Shown here: positions 24,382 through 35,032 of the stretch, piece after piece
How the letters are laid out: every line of letters begins with the position of its first letter
Numbering within the stretch: the first letter of the stretch is position 1
Source: CAYWBW01 sp964456745
GTDB taxonomy: Bacteria > Patescibacteriota > Gracilibacteria > GCA-2401425 > JAJOLG01
Direction of reading: 5' to 3'
DNA: 51,883 nucleotides
Assembly (NCBI GenBank): GCA_964456745.1
Contig: CAYWBW010000014.1
Location: 1-51,883, forward strand
Notes under the pieces: model-generated
The model's database searches: none
What the model saw: only the letters and a program-made list of their open reading frames with translations
What the model was told of the DNA's origin: nothing
Made by a program: the position numbers and the translations under genes

Positions 24382-24888
24382 ATTATTTTATGTTAAATTA
24401 TTTTTTTTCTTATGTTTCATAAAATTATATCACGCCTAAGCCAATAAATCAAGCAAATTGTGTTATTTTTTTTATTTTAGTATATAACCCCCTGTTTTCA
24501 AGCTTGTAGCATTTCAACAATCGATATTCATTATATTATCATATTTAAATTTTATATTTATGCAAAATCAGTTATATTATTATTTATATAACTTATTTCA
24601 TCCTAAGTACCATTGCTCCATTTGAAATTCTACCAAGGCTCTATGCTATTAATTTTATATAACGAGCTTTTTATCTTACAGCACATGAAACTGATAATAC
24701 AGTTTTGATTAATCATTAGCCGCATTACTTGTGAGAGAACGTATATTAAAAAGGATATGTAGAATATCAAAAGTATTGAAGTAGTTTTTTTGAGATATAC
24801 AAAATGCTTTTGATGATATTTGTAATTATAATACTCATACTTATGAACGATATTATTAATTGCAATGATATTATTTAGATAAATTTAG
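24382..24888. other. 507-bp spacer, no intact gene
   Basis: It lies between the DUF4340 gene end and the WxL-like operon start. On the plus strand a 30-codon fragment starts at 24560 (MQNQLYYYLYNLFHPKYH...) and hits TAA. Further short open pieces with stops follow. It could be the remains of a transposase or other gene, but I cannot identify it. The promoter of the surface operon should lie just upstream of 24381. Confidence 0.4.
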
Positions 24889-25695
24889 CTAAAAGCTTTT
24901 ATTAAAAAAATAATATTCTCATGTATCCATTTCAACATAACAAGAATCATTATTAATCCAAACTTGGATCTCTTTTATTAATTCATTTCAAGCGAAATAT
25001 TTAATTACTCAGTCAACAATGTTTTCATCAGGTAAGTTCTCTATTATTGAATATCACTCAAGAGTAAGAAGTTTATTTACATCTATTGTGTTTCAATCTA
25101 AAGTCCATCATGATCAAGTTAAATTGTAAACTTTTCTATTTTCTCAATCAAATGTTTTTATAGTGTCGATATCGTCTCATACTTTATAAATTGTTTTATC
25201 AATAAAATTATTTGCATCTTTGAACATCATATTTATTGATCTATCTATGACATATACATTTTCATTATTATTTTCTGTAACATACTCCTTTGTAAAATTT
25301 TCTCTTTTTCATATAGATATCTCTTTTTTGTCTATAATCAATTTTGATGATGAATCATTTAAATCATATTTATTCCAACTTGATTTACTTTTTGCTGCAA
25401 TTCTATCAAAATTTATAGATTTAATATTGGATATAAGACTTTCTACAATTCACTTCTTTGCTTTATATGTTTTATTATTACTGTATTTCTTTAAGTCAAA
25501 TCATTCATCTTTTTTTAATATCTCATATCAATTATTTTCTCATTTTTTGTATATAATCAGATCATAATTAAGAGTAAGAAAGTCAAATGGATAATTTCAA
25601 TCTTGCTTCGTTGTCATATCATCCAAATTTGTTAATAAGTAATAAGATCAGAATAAAACAATAAATATTGATATTAATATAAGATTTTTTTTCAT
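24889..25695 (-). CDS. DUF4340-type protein of a Gld-like ABC transporter locus
   Basis: The protein has 268 residues with an N-terminal membrane anchor (MKKNLILISIFIVLFGSYYLL). The body has KKGIVESLISNIKSINFDRIAAKS, then NENVYVIDRSINMMFKDANNFIDKTIY, and LTGSGWTLDGNTIDVNKLL, which fits the DUF4340 layout. This family is found next to GldA/GldF/GldG-type ABC transporters, where it is thought to sit on the outer face of the membrane. It is the last gene of the cluster, 41 bp after the GldG-like gene. The function of such transporters outside gliding Bacteroidetes is not established. Confidence 0.72.
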
Positions 25696-25736
25696 AATAA
25701 TTGTAGATTAATTGTGAATGAATTTTTTGATAAAAA

Positions 25737-27428
25737 TTAAGATTTTCTTTTATGTCAAATAAACAAATTGATTCATATTCAAATTAATACGAACATTATA
25801 GGCACAACATAAATGTTTAATGCTTTGATCCAATTTTTTTGACTATTATCGACATTAAATATTGAATAATTTAAATTCTTTGCCCTTATTTCAATAAGTC
25901 TTTTGTCTCATCATAACCAATCAATAAGATTGGAAACAAAAAAAATGTTATTTCTTAAATCACTTCATTGTACCATATCCAATATGTGCATACTAGGAAT
26001 AGCAACTAGAGAAAAGTCATCTTTAATAAATACTTTTCATACCGTAAATTCTTTTAGATCATATCTAGATGTGCTTAATTTTTTATCAGGACTTAAATTA
26101 TTTATGTCATTTTCTTCAAATGCATATTCAGATGTTTTTAAAATATCTTTAATTTTATAACCACCAGTTCATCATTTTAATTCAGTGCTAAATGGTAAAG
26201 ATACATTTTCTACTCAATGACTTATCGGAAGATCTTTTTGAATAAATGATTTTATAAAATATGGATATGGTAGAGTATAACTTATAAATCACTGTTTAAA
26301 GCTTAATGAAGAATTATACCTTGTATCTCAAAGTAATGTTGTTCATATGCTTAGATTAAATCTTTCTTTTAACAAACCATCCATTTTTGAACTTATTCTT
26401 TTTGCATATAGTCATTTGGTTAGATCAACGGAATATGGCTGCCAAAATAACAATATAGTTTTATCTCAATCAAAATTTTCTTTCAAACTATTGTAAACTA
26501 CTTCAGGAAATTCCTGTTTTCATTTAACTACTAACCATATCTTATCATCTTCGTGCCACAAACTTTCAGCTCAACTTCATACAGATTGATAATTTATTTG
26601 ATAATCTTGTCATATTAAACGAACCACATCTTCTAAAGATTTTTTTTCAATGTCATCAGTAGTAAGTATAAACACTTCTTTTTTCTCTTCAGTTGTTAAT
26701 TTTAGAATTTTAGAGATTAAGCTATGTTCAAGGTTTGAAGTATCTCATAAATATCATACTATTTCTTTTTCTCACAAATACTTTAACGAGATTCAAAAAT
26801 ATCATTTTCTTATAGCGTACTCATCATTTTCTAATACCTGTATTTGTATAGGTTGTATTCATTCTTGCAATGTGTCTTGTTCTTTTTCATCTTGAACAGG
26901 GTGAATTTCTCTCACAACTATATTACTTGAATACCTCTTAAATTGTCATAAAAGATCTTTTACTTGTTGATATTGTATTTTTAGTTGTGGTGGAAGATTT
27001 GCAGATACATACAAGTTAATGTCAATTATTTCTTCGGTATTTCATAATATTTCCTTAGTTGCATCTGATATAGTATGCACCTTATTTTCTGTAAGATCTG
27101 CGTATATATTTAATTTTCATGCTATGAGATTTAGTAAAATAAATATTCATATTATAATGAGCATTTCAATTCATCTAAATACATTGATTCATACCTTTAA
27201 ATTTTGCTGATATCGTGATAATGAAAGATATGAAAGGTACAAACATATTCAAATTACAGATAGAAAATATACTATGTCAGATATGTTGATTGTTCATCGC
27301 AAAAAATTATCAAAATGATGAAGTAAAGATAGTTGCATAAACACGTTAGCAATTCAATATGGAAGTGATATTTGTATAAAATCTATTCATATTAGTACAA
27401 GTATAAAATTAACAAATACAGCTATTAA
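25737..27428 (-). CDS. GldG-like ABC transporter auxiliary protein (3' part of a frameshifted permease-GldG fusion)
   Basis: This frame of about 563 codons starts with hydrophobic segments that continue the permease encoded just upstream: LIAVFVNFILVLIG, then FDNFLRGTINISDIVYFLSV, typical of ABC-2 permease ends. A second part has a membrane helix (MLIIIGIFILLNLIA) and the extracytoplasmic GldG/ABC_transp_aux domain: LTENKVHTISDATKEIL, then INLYVSANLPPQ and SVGSGAESL-type strands. A C-terminal helix VPIMFVLIGIGINLFIG and a basic end complete it. There is no usable start codon before the conserved permease sequence, so it should be read as continuous with 27425-27904 after one frameshift. Similar permease-GldG fusions are known in other bacteria. 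Confidence 0.7.
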
Positions 27429-27904
27429 AAAGCAAAAACCTGATTAGTGGTAATTGATGAAGCAAAAAAACTAACAGCAAACATTCATAAGGATAAAAAG
27501 ATAAGTCAAATCAGTTGGGATATAAATACTCATATTTCCATATTTCATAGAGAGCTTATACTAAAATAAAGTATAATTGTTGAAAATATAAATAATCAAA
27601 AATATATAATTAAGCTCAGAAATTTTCATATTATTAATGAAATATTTGATATTGGTTTTGTGATCAGATATTCAATAGTTCATGATCTAAATTCTTCTGA
27701 CATTGTTTTCATTCAAATTGCAGGAATAAAAATAATTAAAAACCAAATAAGTAAATCAAAATAATATCTTAAAGTAAGAAGTTTTCATAGGAAAAAAGAT
27801 TTTAAAAATAAAAAATCTAACAATCATATAAATATTGCTAATACTATATACGACAATGGTGATGAAAAAATTGATTTTAATTCTTTTTTTAATATTTGAA
27901 ACAT
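27425..27904 (-). CDS. ABC-2 permease (GldF-like), 5' part, frameshifted at 27425-27431
   Basis: It encodes 159 residues: MFQILKKELKSIFSSPLSYI, then FIPAIGMKTMSEEFRSGTIEY, LITKPISNISLIIGKFLSL, and ASSITTNQVFAF before TAA TAG. These are the hallmark regions of the GldF/NatB-type ABC-2 permease. The family continues into further helices, and those are present just downstream in the -1 frame (AF, then LIAVFVNF). The shift point is a run of five T before the stop. One extra T would restore the fusion with the GldG-like part. It may be a true mutation, a homopolymer error or -1 slippage on TTTT. It starts 38 bp after the ATPase gene. Confidence 0.72.
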
Positions 27905-27942
27905 AGTTCGTATTTGTTAATTTAATTATTTTTGTATTTGAT

Positions 27943-28849
27943 TTATCACTTAGTAATATCAAAAAATACATCCTCTAAGTTGTATTTTTCTGAGTAAAAT
28001 TCAAAAATATTGATTTTTTTTGTTTTAAGAAAATTGTATAAATCCTTTCTAATATCATTTTTTGTTAATATTTCAATTTTTTTGAGACCATTTTGTTCAG
28101 ATTCCTCAATCTCAATACCAGAAAATTGATTTCAAAGTACTGTACTTGAAAATCGTCACTCATAGCAAATATGTAATTTCATTCTTCATTCTTGCATTTT
28201 TCATAAGTTTTCACTTTTCTCATCTAATTTTATTTTTCAATCTGAAATTATAAATACCCTATTAATAATACTTGATATTTCAGTAAGAACATGAGAAGAG
28301 ATAATAATAGTTTTATCCTTTCAAAGGCTTACAATTAATTTTTTAATTTCATCTCTTTGAGCAGGGTCTAATCATTCTGTAGGTTCATCTAAAATAATAA
28401 TATCAGGATTTCAAATAAGAGCAGATACAAGTCATACTCTTTGTTTATATCATTTGGATAGAGTTGAAATAAACAGATTCTTTTTTCAATGTAATCATAC
28501 TAAATCAATAACTCTTTCGACCTCCCTTTTTGGATTGTCAAGCCATTTTAGTTCAGCAGTAAGGCTTAAAAACTCATCCACTCACATATCTCAATATAAT
28601 GGATTTGTTTCAGGAAGATATCATATTTTTGACTTCAAGTTATTGTCATCGAAGATACTATTTCAATTTATTAGAACTTTTCATGAATCAGGTTTTAAAA
28701 ATCATGTCATTATTTTCATACGTAGTGGATTTTCATGCTCAATTGGGTCATAAAAGTCAAATAATATCTCATTTTCATATTTTGATATTGATATCGAAAA
28801 GAACTTGATTTGATCAGTATGATTTGTTTATATTGATTAATTTTAACAT
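27943..28849 (-). pseudogene. ABC transporter ATPase (GldA-like) with one-base insertion
   Basis: The N-terminal part reads MLKLININKSYGSNQVLFDI and Walker A GPNGAGKSTT. The next codon should be ATG (TTMKIMTGFLKPDSG), but there is an extra base at 28720 and the frame is lost. In the shifted frame everything else is intact: Q-loop GYLPETNPLYGDM, signature LSKGYKQRVGL, Walker B IIILDEPTEGLD, H-loop SSHVL, and a C-terminal accessory domain ending DVFFDITKG. If the insertion is real the ATPase is dead and the transporter non-functional. If it is an assembly error the gene encodes a normal protein of about 300 residues. It is the first gene of the cluster. Confidence 0.85.
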
Positions 28850-29157
28850 TTTTATTTAAAGTTAATTAAAATTTTTATTTTTTAATATTTTGACTAGATA
28901 CCTATTCATTACATTCCTCAAGTGCCTTACATTCAAGTTCATGCAAAAGTAGACTTTTCTTTTAGGTCAGGAAAACTATTCAACTTGATATTTCTGTTTT
29001 TTACATATTTTAGTTTTACAAGTACTCTTTTTCATAAATAGTATAATTTTTGCTATAACTATTTTTAAATTAATGTTAATAAATGATTTCTACTTTGTGA
29101 TTCATAAAAAAGCTACATAGTATTACATATGTTAAGCAATTGAATGAAATACTTAGT
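28850..29157. other. 308-bp AT-rich spacer
   Basis: No gene or clear repeat was found between the ATPase start and the end of the next minus-strand gene. It should hold the promoter of the ABC cluster. Confidence 0.5.
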
Positions 29158-29661
29158 TTAATCAAACTCTTTCATTCTCTCTTCTAATTTTTTTAAATCA
29201 TTTTGAGCTGACTTTTGATTATCCTTATCTCAAGCTTTCTTAAATGTTTCAATAAATCATTTAAGTTTATCTATTCAGGATTGTAGTGTGGATTTCTTCT
29301 GCTCTTTTTCCTGATATTTGTTTTCTAAATCTTTAACAACTTGTTCATATTTTCAAAAATCAATACCTTGAACCTCTTTAGTATCTAACGCATTTTGGTC
29401 TAATAATTTCTTTCATGAATTCAAAAAATTTGATCAAATTCAGATTGACAAATTATCTCAAAAAAAGCTTGACAACCTTTGATCAAAATAAGAATCCATG
29501 TAGGATCAGAAATCAGAAAAAGACCTGTTTGCATCTTCTATCATTCAAGATATATCTGGATTTTTAGATATAAAATCTTCGTAATCCGAGTAAGACTTAA
29601 ATGATTTATTAGTAGTTTGCTTTTTGCCGTTATTGTTTGTTTGAATAAAAACCTTGTACAT
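29158..29661 (-). CDS. Hypothetical protein with C-terminal coiled coil
   Basis: The protein has 167 residues, not recognised. The N-terminal half is aromatic and serine-rich (MYKVFIQTNNNGKKQTT, then SFSDFGSYMDSYFDQRLSSFF). The second half is a charged helix with Lys/Glu/Gln heptads (VVKDLENKYQEKEQKKSTLQ, then KKLEERMKEFD). No signal peptide or membrane segment. In-frame TGA codons sit among plausible glycines. It lies alone between the ABC cluster and the mobile element, so it may belong to either. Confidence 0.65.
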
Positions 29662-29814
29662 AATAACTTGGTTAAATAATAAAAATTTAAATTGTATTTT
29701 AAATTATGTTAAATAGTATTGACTCAAATTTAAAAAATTTTACCTTGTACGATATTTTAATTTTCTTATACATAATAAATATATTATTACCATACTACAA
29801 AGTCAAGTATTATT

Positions 29815-29842
29815 TTGACAATTAGCTAATTATTGCTAATAT
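29815..29842 (+). promoter_or_regulatory. Strong sigma-70-type promoter
   Basis: TTGACA at 29815-29820 and TAATAT at 29837-29842 are separated by 16 bp. A second TATAAT follows at 29864-29869. No gene starts on the plus strand for nearly 1 kb downstream, while a terminator stands at about 30155, so the transcript is probably non-coding. Confidence 0.6.
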
Positions 29843-30004
29843 GATTAAAATAATTTTGTCAAGATATAATGGTATGCTGAATCTAGCAATCTACACACTC
29901 AATTTACAAAAATGATAAAGAGGTGGCAAGAACTGTTTGATGTCTATGGTAAGCTAATTTTGAACTATGCTTAGATTTAAATTTATTGCTTTCATGGGAA
30001 ATTG

Positions 30005-30023
30005 CGTCAATTGCGTCCAGAGT
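30005..30023 (+). repeat. 19-bp repeat, left copy (inverted with respect to 40018-40036)
   Basis: CGTCAATTGCGTCCAGAGT occurs here and, as its exact reverse complement, at 40018-40036 inside the primase gene 10 kb away. It is GC-rich for this genome. The two copies fall near the left edge and in the right part of the element. Confidence 0.85.
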
Positions 30024-30101
30024 CGATTTAGCCAAAAAAGCTTTTTTTAGAAAAAAGACTGGATTTTATAACATTTTTACTGTACAATTGATGTACAATA
30101 T

Positions 30102-30155
30102 GAAAGGAGACCTTGTACGGACACTAATGCCTGCGAGGGGTCCTTTCGCTTTTTT
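30102..30155 (+). terminator. Long-loop hairpin with T-run
   Basis: GAAAGGA (30102-30108) pairs with TCCTTTC (30141-30147), followed by GC and six T. The 32-nt loop contains TTGTACGGACAC and GCCTGCGA. It overlaps the 3' end of the minus-strand NYN gene, whose last codons form one arm. Confidence 0.6.
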
Positions 30156-30639
30156 GAATTTTTGAGATTATCCACTTATCTTCTAAAAATGCCATTGATA
30201 CATTTTTCTTTCTAAGTAAATATGAGCAAAATTTACTATTTGGAATCAAAATTGTCTTAAATACTTTCTTCTCAATTAAGAAATCCACTAAACAAGAAAA
30301 ATCTCAATCTCCTGATACAAGAACTACATTGTCAGGTTTTTGTTCGTATACATCACGAACAGATTGCAATACCATTTCAGCATCTGCATTTCCTTTTACT
30401 TCTCATTTATGAGTAATTGATTCTTTGAATATAAGTGTAAATCATGCACTTTTTAGATATTTATATAATGATTCTTGCTGAGGAATATATCCCATGAAGA
30501 TGTATGCAGTTGTGATTCTGTATTTGTGTAATAGCCATTTTCTAAATCTAGCATAATCTAACTCTTTATTTAAGGACTGAATCCCTTTATAGAGATTTGC
30601 ACCATCTATATATGCTATATTTATTGGATTTTTAGTCAT
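30124..30639 (-). CDS. NYN-domain (LabA/DUF88, PIN-like) putative ribonuclease
   Basis: The protein has 171 residues. It begins MTKNPINIAYIDGANLYKG (conserved Asp12 and Asn15), then has KGNADAEMVLQSV and VVLVSGDGDFSCLVDFL, the acidic-residue motifs of the NYN branch of PIN-like nucleases. These bind a metal ion and cleave RNA; a role in RNA processing or defence is possible. The C-terminus IQKSERTPRRH is encoded by one arm of the plus-strand hairpin at 30102-30155. It is transcribed opposite to the main element genes. Confidence 0.88.
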
Positions 30640-30813
30640 AATATCAGGATTAAATTGATTATCAGTATGAACTTTTGAATCATATCAAATATATTTGATA
30701 TTCCAAGGCAGTATTTAAAATATTTGAAATAATATTTATTGTTAATGACAAGTATTTTAGCTGTTATTTGAAGTGTTTTTGTGCTATAATTATAAGAATA
30801 TTTTAATTACAAA

Positions 30814-30966
30814 ATGAATACAAAAATAAAGACACAGCAAAAACAAAAAATAATTGAACAAAAAAAGCAAAATATTGCCTATTTAAAAGGATTAAATAGC
30901 AAGCTTGATATTGTTGAAGATAATCTAGAAAAGATTCAAGCTATTTGAAAAATTGAATCTTTATAA
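30814..30966 (+). CDS. 50-residue coiled-coil protein
   Basis: MNTKIKTQQKQKIIEQKKQN, then a helical segment SKLDIVEDNLEKIQAI and a short end. The protein is lysine- and glutamine-rich with no cysteine or membrane segment. Its stop is 8 bp before the start of the 1065-residue protein, so the two are probably co-translated. I do not recognise it. It could be a partner, inhibitor or antitoxin of the large protein, but nothing in the sequence decides this. Confidence 0.55.
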
Positions 30967-30974
30967 AAATATAA

Positions 30975-33900
30975 ATGAAAAATATATTTAATTCATTGGC
31001 TTTTATTGAGAATAATCTTGTTTATTTATTGAATAACCAACAAGAGGTTGTTGATTTTGCAAATAAAGATCCAATTGAATTGGTTAAATGAAAGACTTGA
31101 ATAAAACTTGAAGAACTAGATAGCCAATTAAAAAGGCTTGATGAAAATGTAGAGAATGTATCTGATTTAGATAAACAATTACAAGATTTAGATTCGCAAG
31201 AGAAGAATCTTCTAAGTTTAGTATGAAATAGATTGGTAGATTATAGCAGAATGTTATGATTGATTGATATAAATAGTCTAAATGATGAACAAAAAATAAT
31301 ATATGATTGAACTATATTGATAATTCAAGAATTACAAAAAGACATTGAAGCATATAAAGAATGAGATAAAAATAGAGAATTTGATGCTTATAATACAATG
31401 GAATTTAAAGAACTTGAAGATTTTCATAAAATGCAGTTTTTGCTTTTTCGAGAGGAGGAAAACAGGATAAAGTGAGAAAAAGGTCCTTTTTATCAATTTA
31501 TTAAAGAAAATATGATTGAAGGGAATATAATTATTAGAGAGAATTTTTTAGATCCAAATTATTTAAATTGAATTAAGGCTTTGTATGAACATTGAGTCAA
31601 TATAGCTACAATTAATAGACTTGTAAGATGAGATATACTTTTTAAAAATAATCTCATAGCTAATTATGATAGAATAAATGAAGTTCTTAGTATACTTAAC
31701 AAGGCTTTTTGATCTTTAGATAATATATTTATAAGTATACTTATGTTTGAGGATGAAAATGTCCTAAAAGCATTAAAGAATCCGGAAATTGTAAAAGCTC
31801 TAAAGTATTTAAAAGACAATGGTGTAGAACTTGATAATTTTACAATATGAAGCTTTACAATCGAGAAGGCTAGAAATCAAAAGTATTTAGATGTTTTTCT
31901 TTTGCTGAAAAATAAAAACATACGTTTTATGGCTGATTTATTATCTATTGATATGGCTATGGATCGTCAGTTTGTAAGCACTGTTATTTTATTAAATGAA
32001 AATGGCGTAGACATGTGAAGTTTGTTATGAGTACTTTTTTGAGAAAAACATAAAAGTAAAAAATATATAAATGCAATTATTAAATTAAAATCAAATTGAA
32101 TCAAAATTGACAAAGGGCTTGTAGAAAAACTCACTTTAGATAAGTGAAAATCAATTGCATATATTGACTGATTAATAAGATTAAATGAGAATTGTGAATC
32201 ACTTGATTTCTCTAATTGATTAGTTATTGAAAACTTAAGTTTATCAAAATGATCATCTGAAAAGTATATAGATTGAGTGATTAGATTAATCAGATTGTGA
32301 TATAAGATATGACACAATTTATTTGAAGAAATGTCTTTTGAAATATGAATTAATAGCAATTATTTTGATTCTTTAGAAAGGTTGGTCTGATTTTGATTAG
32401 AAATTGATGAATATAGCTATCCTTTTGAAGAATTTACTTTGGAAAAAGCAGAAAATGAAGAATATATGAATATGCTTGAATCTCTTAGTGTTAAATGAAT
32501 TAAAATAACATTGCATTTGATAAATAATCTATCAATGTTTAGATGAACTGATACCGAGTATTTGAGGGTATTTTTTGAAATATATCCAAAGCTGAATTGA
32601 TGGTATAGAAGTGTTGCATCTGTTGACTTTTATTATTTAACGCAATGAATAAATGATAAAAAAAGACTCCTTAATGCTGCTATCGAAATGCCAGATTCAC
32701 TCTTTATTATATTTGATAAAATTGTTAATAGAGAATCTTCAAGAAAAGCATTAATTATAGCATCTGAAAATGATCCATGGTCAGGACTTAGAGTTATTAA
32801 TAAGCACGAAGAAGAAAAATCATTAATACCTTTTTTAAAGAAAATGGCATTATCTTCAATTGAATGAGCAGAAAGAGAAATTACAGAAAAAGGTATAAAA
32901 GATAGATTAACAGCCTTAAAGATCGCTCAGTCTGTTGATCAATTGCATACATTTCCTGAATTAAGATATAGAATTATTAACAATCTTAGTTTATGAAATT
33001 TATATGATTTAATTTATTCATGAAGAGAAGAAATATTTCAATCAAGCTATAATGGCATCTTGGATAGATTTCTATGAAAATTGAAGAAAGAATGAAAAGA
33101 TATTTATGATGTTGTAGTTACGGATAAAAATTTTGAGTGATTTTGAACATTTATTGAAGCTTCTGTTAGTTATAATCGTTTTAATGATGTATTATGAACA
33201 ATTAAGGGAAATGAGAGAAGGGCAGAGCTACTCTCAAAGTTTTTAGAACATATTATAAATAATGCTAAATTACAAGATTGAGTAGCACTAGCTGAAATAA
33301 TGCAACAGATAGATAATAGAGAATTGTTAATTACTTTAGAATGACTATTAAAAGAATCATATGAAAGTTGAAATGAAAATATACAAACACTTCTATGATT
33401 AATTTGAAAATCATATGCAGAAAAAGCAATAGACCCATGGTTTAAAAATTTACCTGAGAGGTTTAAACTACCTAATAGAGAAAAAATAAGCTCACATGAA
33501 TTATTTGATTCAGCTTGAAGAAATGTACAACAATATTTCTTTTATAATGATGAAGATTGAAAGTGATCTTTTTATAATTTTATGTCAAAGTATAAAAATG
33601 ACTCTAACTGGAAAGTTCAAGAGAAAGAAAGTCATGTAGTTATTTCTAGTTATAATCCAAAAACAAAAAAGAAGATATATATTTATGCAAACAAACCTCA
33701 ATATGACGGATGAAATAAGTCTAAATGAAATTGAATTGAAGATATAAAAAATTCAATGAAAGATTTTGATCCACCATTGGAATCAATTGTAATTGTACAC
33801 AGATGACATTCATATCATGCTCAAAAAACTATTGAACATATACCTCCAATTGCAAAGATGGTATTTCTTTGATCTTGCTGATGATATCAAAATTTTGAAA

Positions 33901-34172
33901 GTGTTTTGGAAAAAGCTGAAGATTCACATATTATTGCAACTAAGTGAACTTGAACAAGGCATGTGAATGATCCATTATTTAAAATTGTTAATGATGCAAT
34001 ACTTTCTTGAAAAGATATTGTTTGGAAAGATATTTGGGAAAAAACAGATAGAAAAGTTAAATGGAATAAAAACTGGAAAGATTACATAAGACCTGATCAA
34101 AATTTTGGGGCAATGTTTATTTATGCTTATAAAAAGCTAATGAAAGAGCAAATGAAAAATGAAAATACTTAA
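30975..34172 (+). CDS. 1065-residue cargo protein with possible caspase-like C-terminal domain
   Basis: The N-terminal 130 residues are coiled coil (EELDSQLKRLDENVENVS, then QLQDLDSQEKNLL). A long alpha-helical middle (about residues 150-880) has loosely repeated units of the form ..Y.RVI.L...G..I.., similar in texture to HEAT or pentatrico-like repeats but not assignable. The C-terminal 150 residues contain SIVIVHRGHSYH (His942, His945), then MVFLGSCGGY (Cys968), and IIATKGTGTRHVNDPL. A strand ending in H-G/R-G-H followed by a strand ending in G-S-C-G-G is the layout of the His-Cys dyad in clan CD peptidases (caspase, separase, CHAT). The 23-residue spacing is short but close to separases. 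There is no signal peptide. It is the first large plus-strand gene of the element. Predicted function: a protease effector, by inference. Confidence 0.6.
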
Positions 34173-34179
34173 TAAATAA

Positions 34180-34401
34180 TTATCTTTTACTTATCTTAAT
34201 TCTCTTATCACTTTTACTCTTTTCCTTTCTACTCTCGTTAAACTTTTCCAAATCTTCTTTAAAAAATATCTTTCAAGAAGATGTTTGCTGATATGGGATC
34301 AAATCTTTTTTTACGATTTTATCAAAATAAGATTGAGTAATATTTAGAAATTCTATTGCATCTCAATAGCCTAGAACAATAGGTTTATTAGTAGTTATCA
34401 T
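34180..34401 (-). CDS. Excisionase-like helix-turn-helix protein
   Basis: The protein has 73 residues: VLGYGDAIEFLNITQSYFDK, then LIPYQQTSSGKIFFKEDLEKF. This is the winged HTH of excisionase/MerR-like (HTH_17) proteins: helix-turn-helix followed by a wing ending in the ..F...DL pattern. A basic tail SRKEKSKSDKRIKISKR follows. It runs opposite to its neighbours, starting 93 bp from a plus-strand gene, so divergent promoters lie between. It would control excision or the early genes. Its stop converges with the stop of the 1065-residue gene, 7 bp apart. Confidence 0.8.
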
Positions 34402-34494
34402 AATTTAGTAATTTAAGCTTGATTTCATTTAATTATAGGATTAAAGTCTTTTGTGAATAGAGTTGTAATACAACTCCATTGATTAGAAAAAGAT

Positions 34495-34704
34495 ATGAAG
34501 AACTTATCAACAAAACAACTACAGGAAACTATAAATAAAGCTGAATTTGAGCTATATGCTGAATTGAGAACAAATATTCAAGTAATTGATATGGTTTTTA
34601 CATACATACTTTCAGAAAAAGAATTTCCTAATAAAGATCAGCAGAAAGAATTAAAAAAATGTATAAAGAGCCTTACAGATTTTTTAATTACCATAAAGAA
34701 ATAA
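34495..34704 (+). CDS. Small hypothetical protein (69 residues)
   Basis: It contains MKNLSTKQLQETINKAEFEL and ends with KSLTDFLITIKK. It is all-helical by composition, with no recognised motif. It is one base before the next ATG (34706), so the two genes are an operon. No in-frame TGA is needed, but it sits in a consistent series of element genes. Confidence 0.6.
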   Translation: MKNLSTKQLQETINKAEFELYAELRTNIQVIDMVFTYILSEKEFPNKDQQKELKKCIKSLTDFLITIKK

Positions 34705-34705
34705 A

Positions 34706-34969
34706 ATGACTTCAAACAATCAAAATACTAAAGAAGACAAAATAATACTTGAATTATCTAAATCTCAATTCAGAAAACTAAGAAAATTATTCATTGTTTT
34801 AGCTGAAACTTATAATATAAATGATATTATTTGAGAAAGTTGCATGGCATTACTACTTGAAATGAATAAGCCAAACAAGATAAAAATGAAAAACTTTATA
34901 AGCAATATAAATAATTGGACTGATAAAGTAAGAAAAGAAATGATTCAAAATAAAATTACAAAACAATAG
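34706..34969 (+). CDS. Small hypothetical protein (87 residues)
   Basis: It contains KIILELSKSQFRKLRKLFIV, then NINDIIGESCMALLLEMNKP and NWTDKVRKEMIQNKITK. Basic and helical; the glycine in IIGES is a TGA. It is upstream of the terminase genes and could be a DNA-binding packaging or regulatory protein, without direct evidence. Confidence 0.6.
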
Positions 34970-35032
34970 ATAAAAATCTTAAAATTTAAAATTAGCAATT
35001 GCAACTTTTTATAAAATTAAACAAAAATCAAA

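Larger units (their letters stand above)
29849..30156 (+). ncRNA. Candidate non-coding RNA between promoter and terminator
   Basis: About 300 bp run from the promoter at 29815-29842 to a hairpin with a T-run at 30150-30155. The only open frame is a 20-codon one at 29910 (MIKRWQELFDVYGKL...). The region contains the GC-rich TTGCGTCAATTGCGTCCAGAGT block, an inverted TGTACA pair near 30081-30098 and the terminal hairpin. Its last 30 bp run antisense to the end of the NYN-protein gene. The promoter and hairpin are visible; that this is a functional RNA is inference. Confidence 0.4.

Noticed and set aside
24560..24652. Plus-strand fragment as transposase remnant
   Set aside because: A short piece with some PKYH similarity but no catalytic motifs or terminal repeats.
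29866..29895. TGGTATGCTGAATCTAGC as a left copy of the tRNA-Arg end
   Set aside because: Only the first six bases agree with TGGTATTCCCAGTAGG; the rest needs gaps. Not enough for an att site.
29910..29972. 20-codon frame MIKRWQELFDVYGKL... as a YlxM remnant
   Set aside because: The likeness is limited to about 12 residues and ends at a stop; no further homologous pieces follow.
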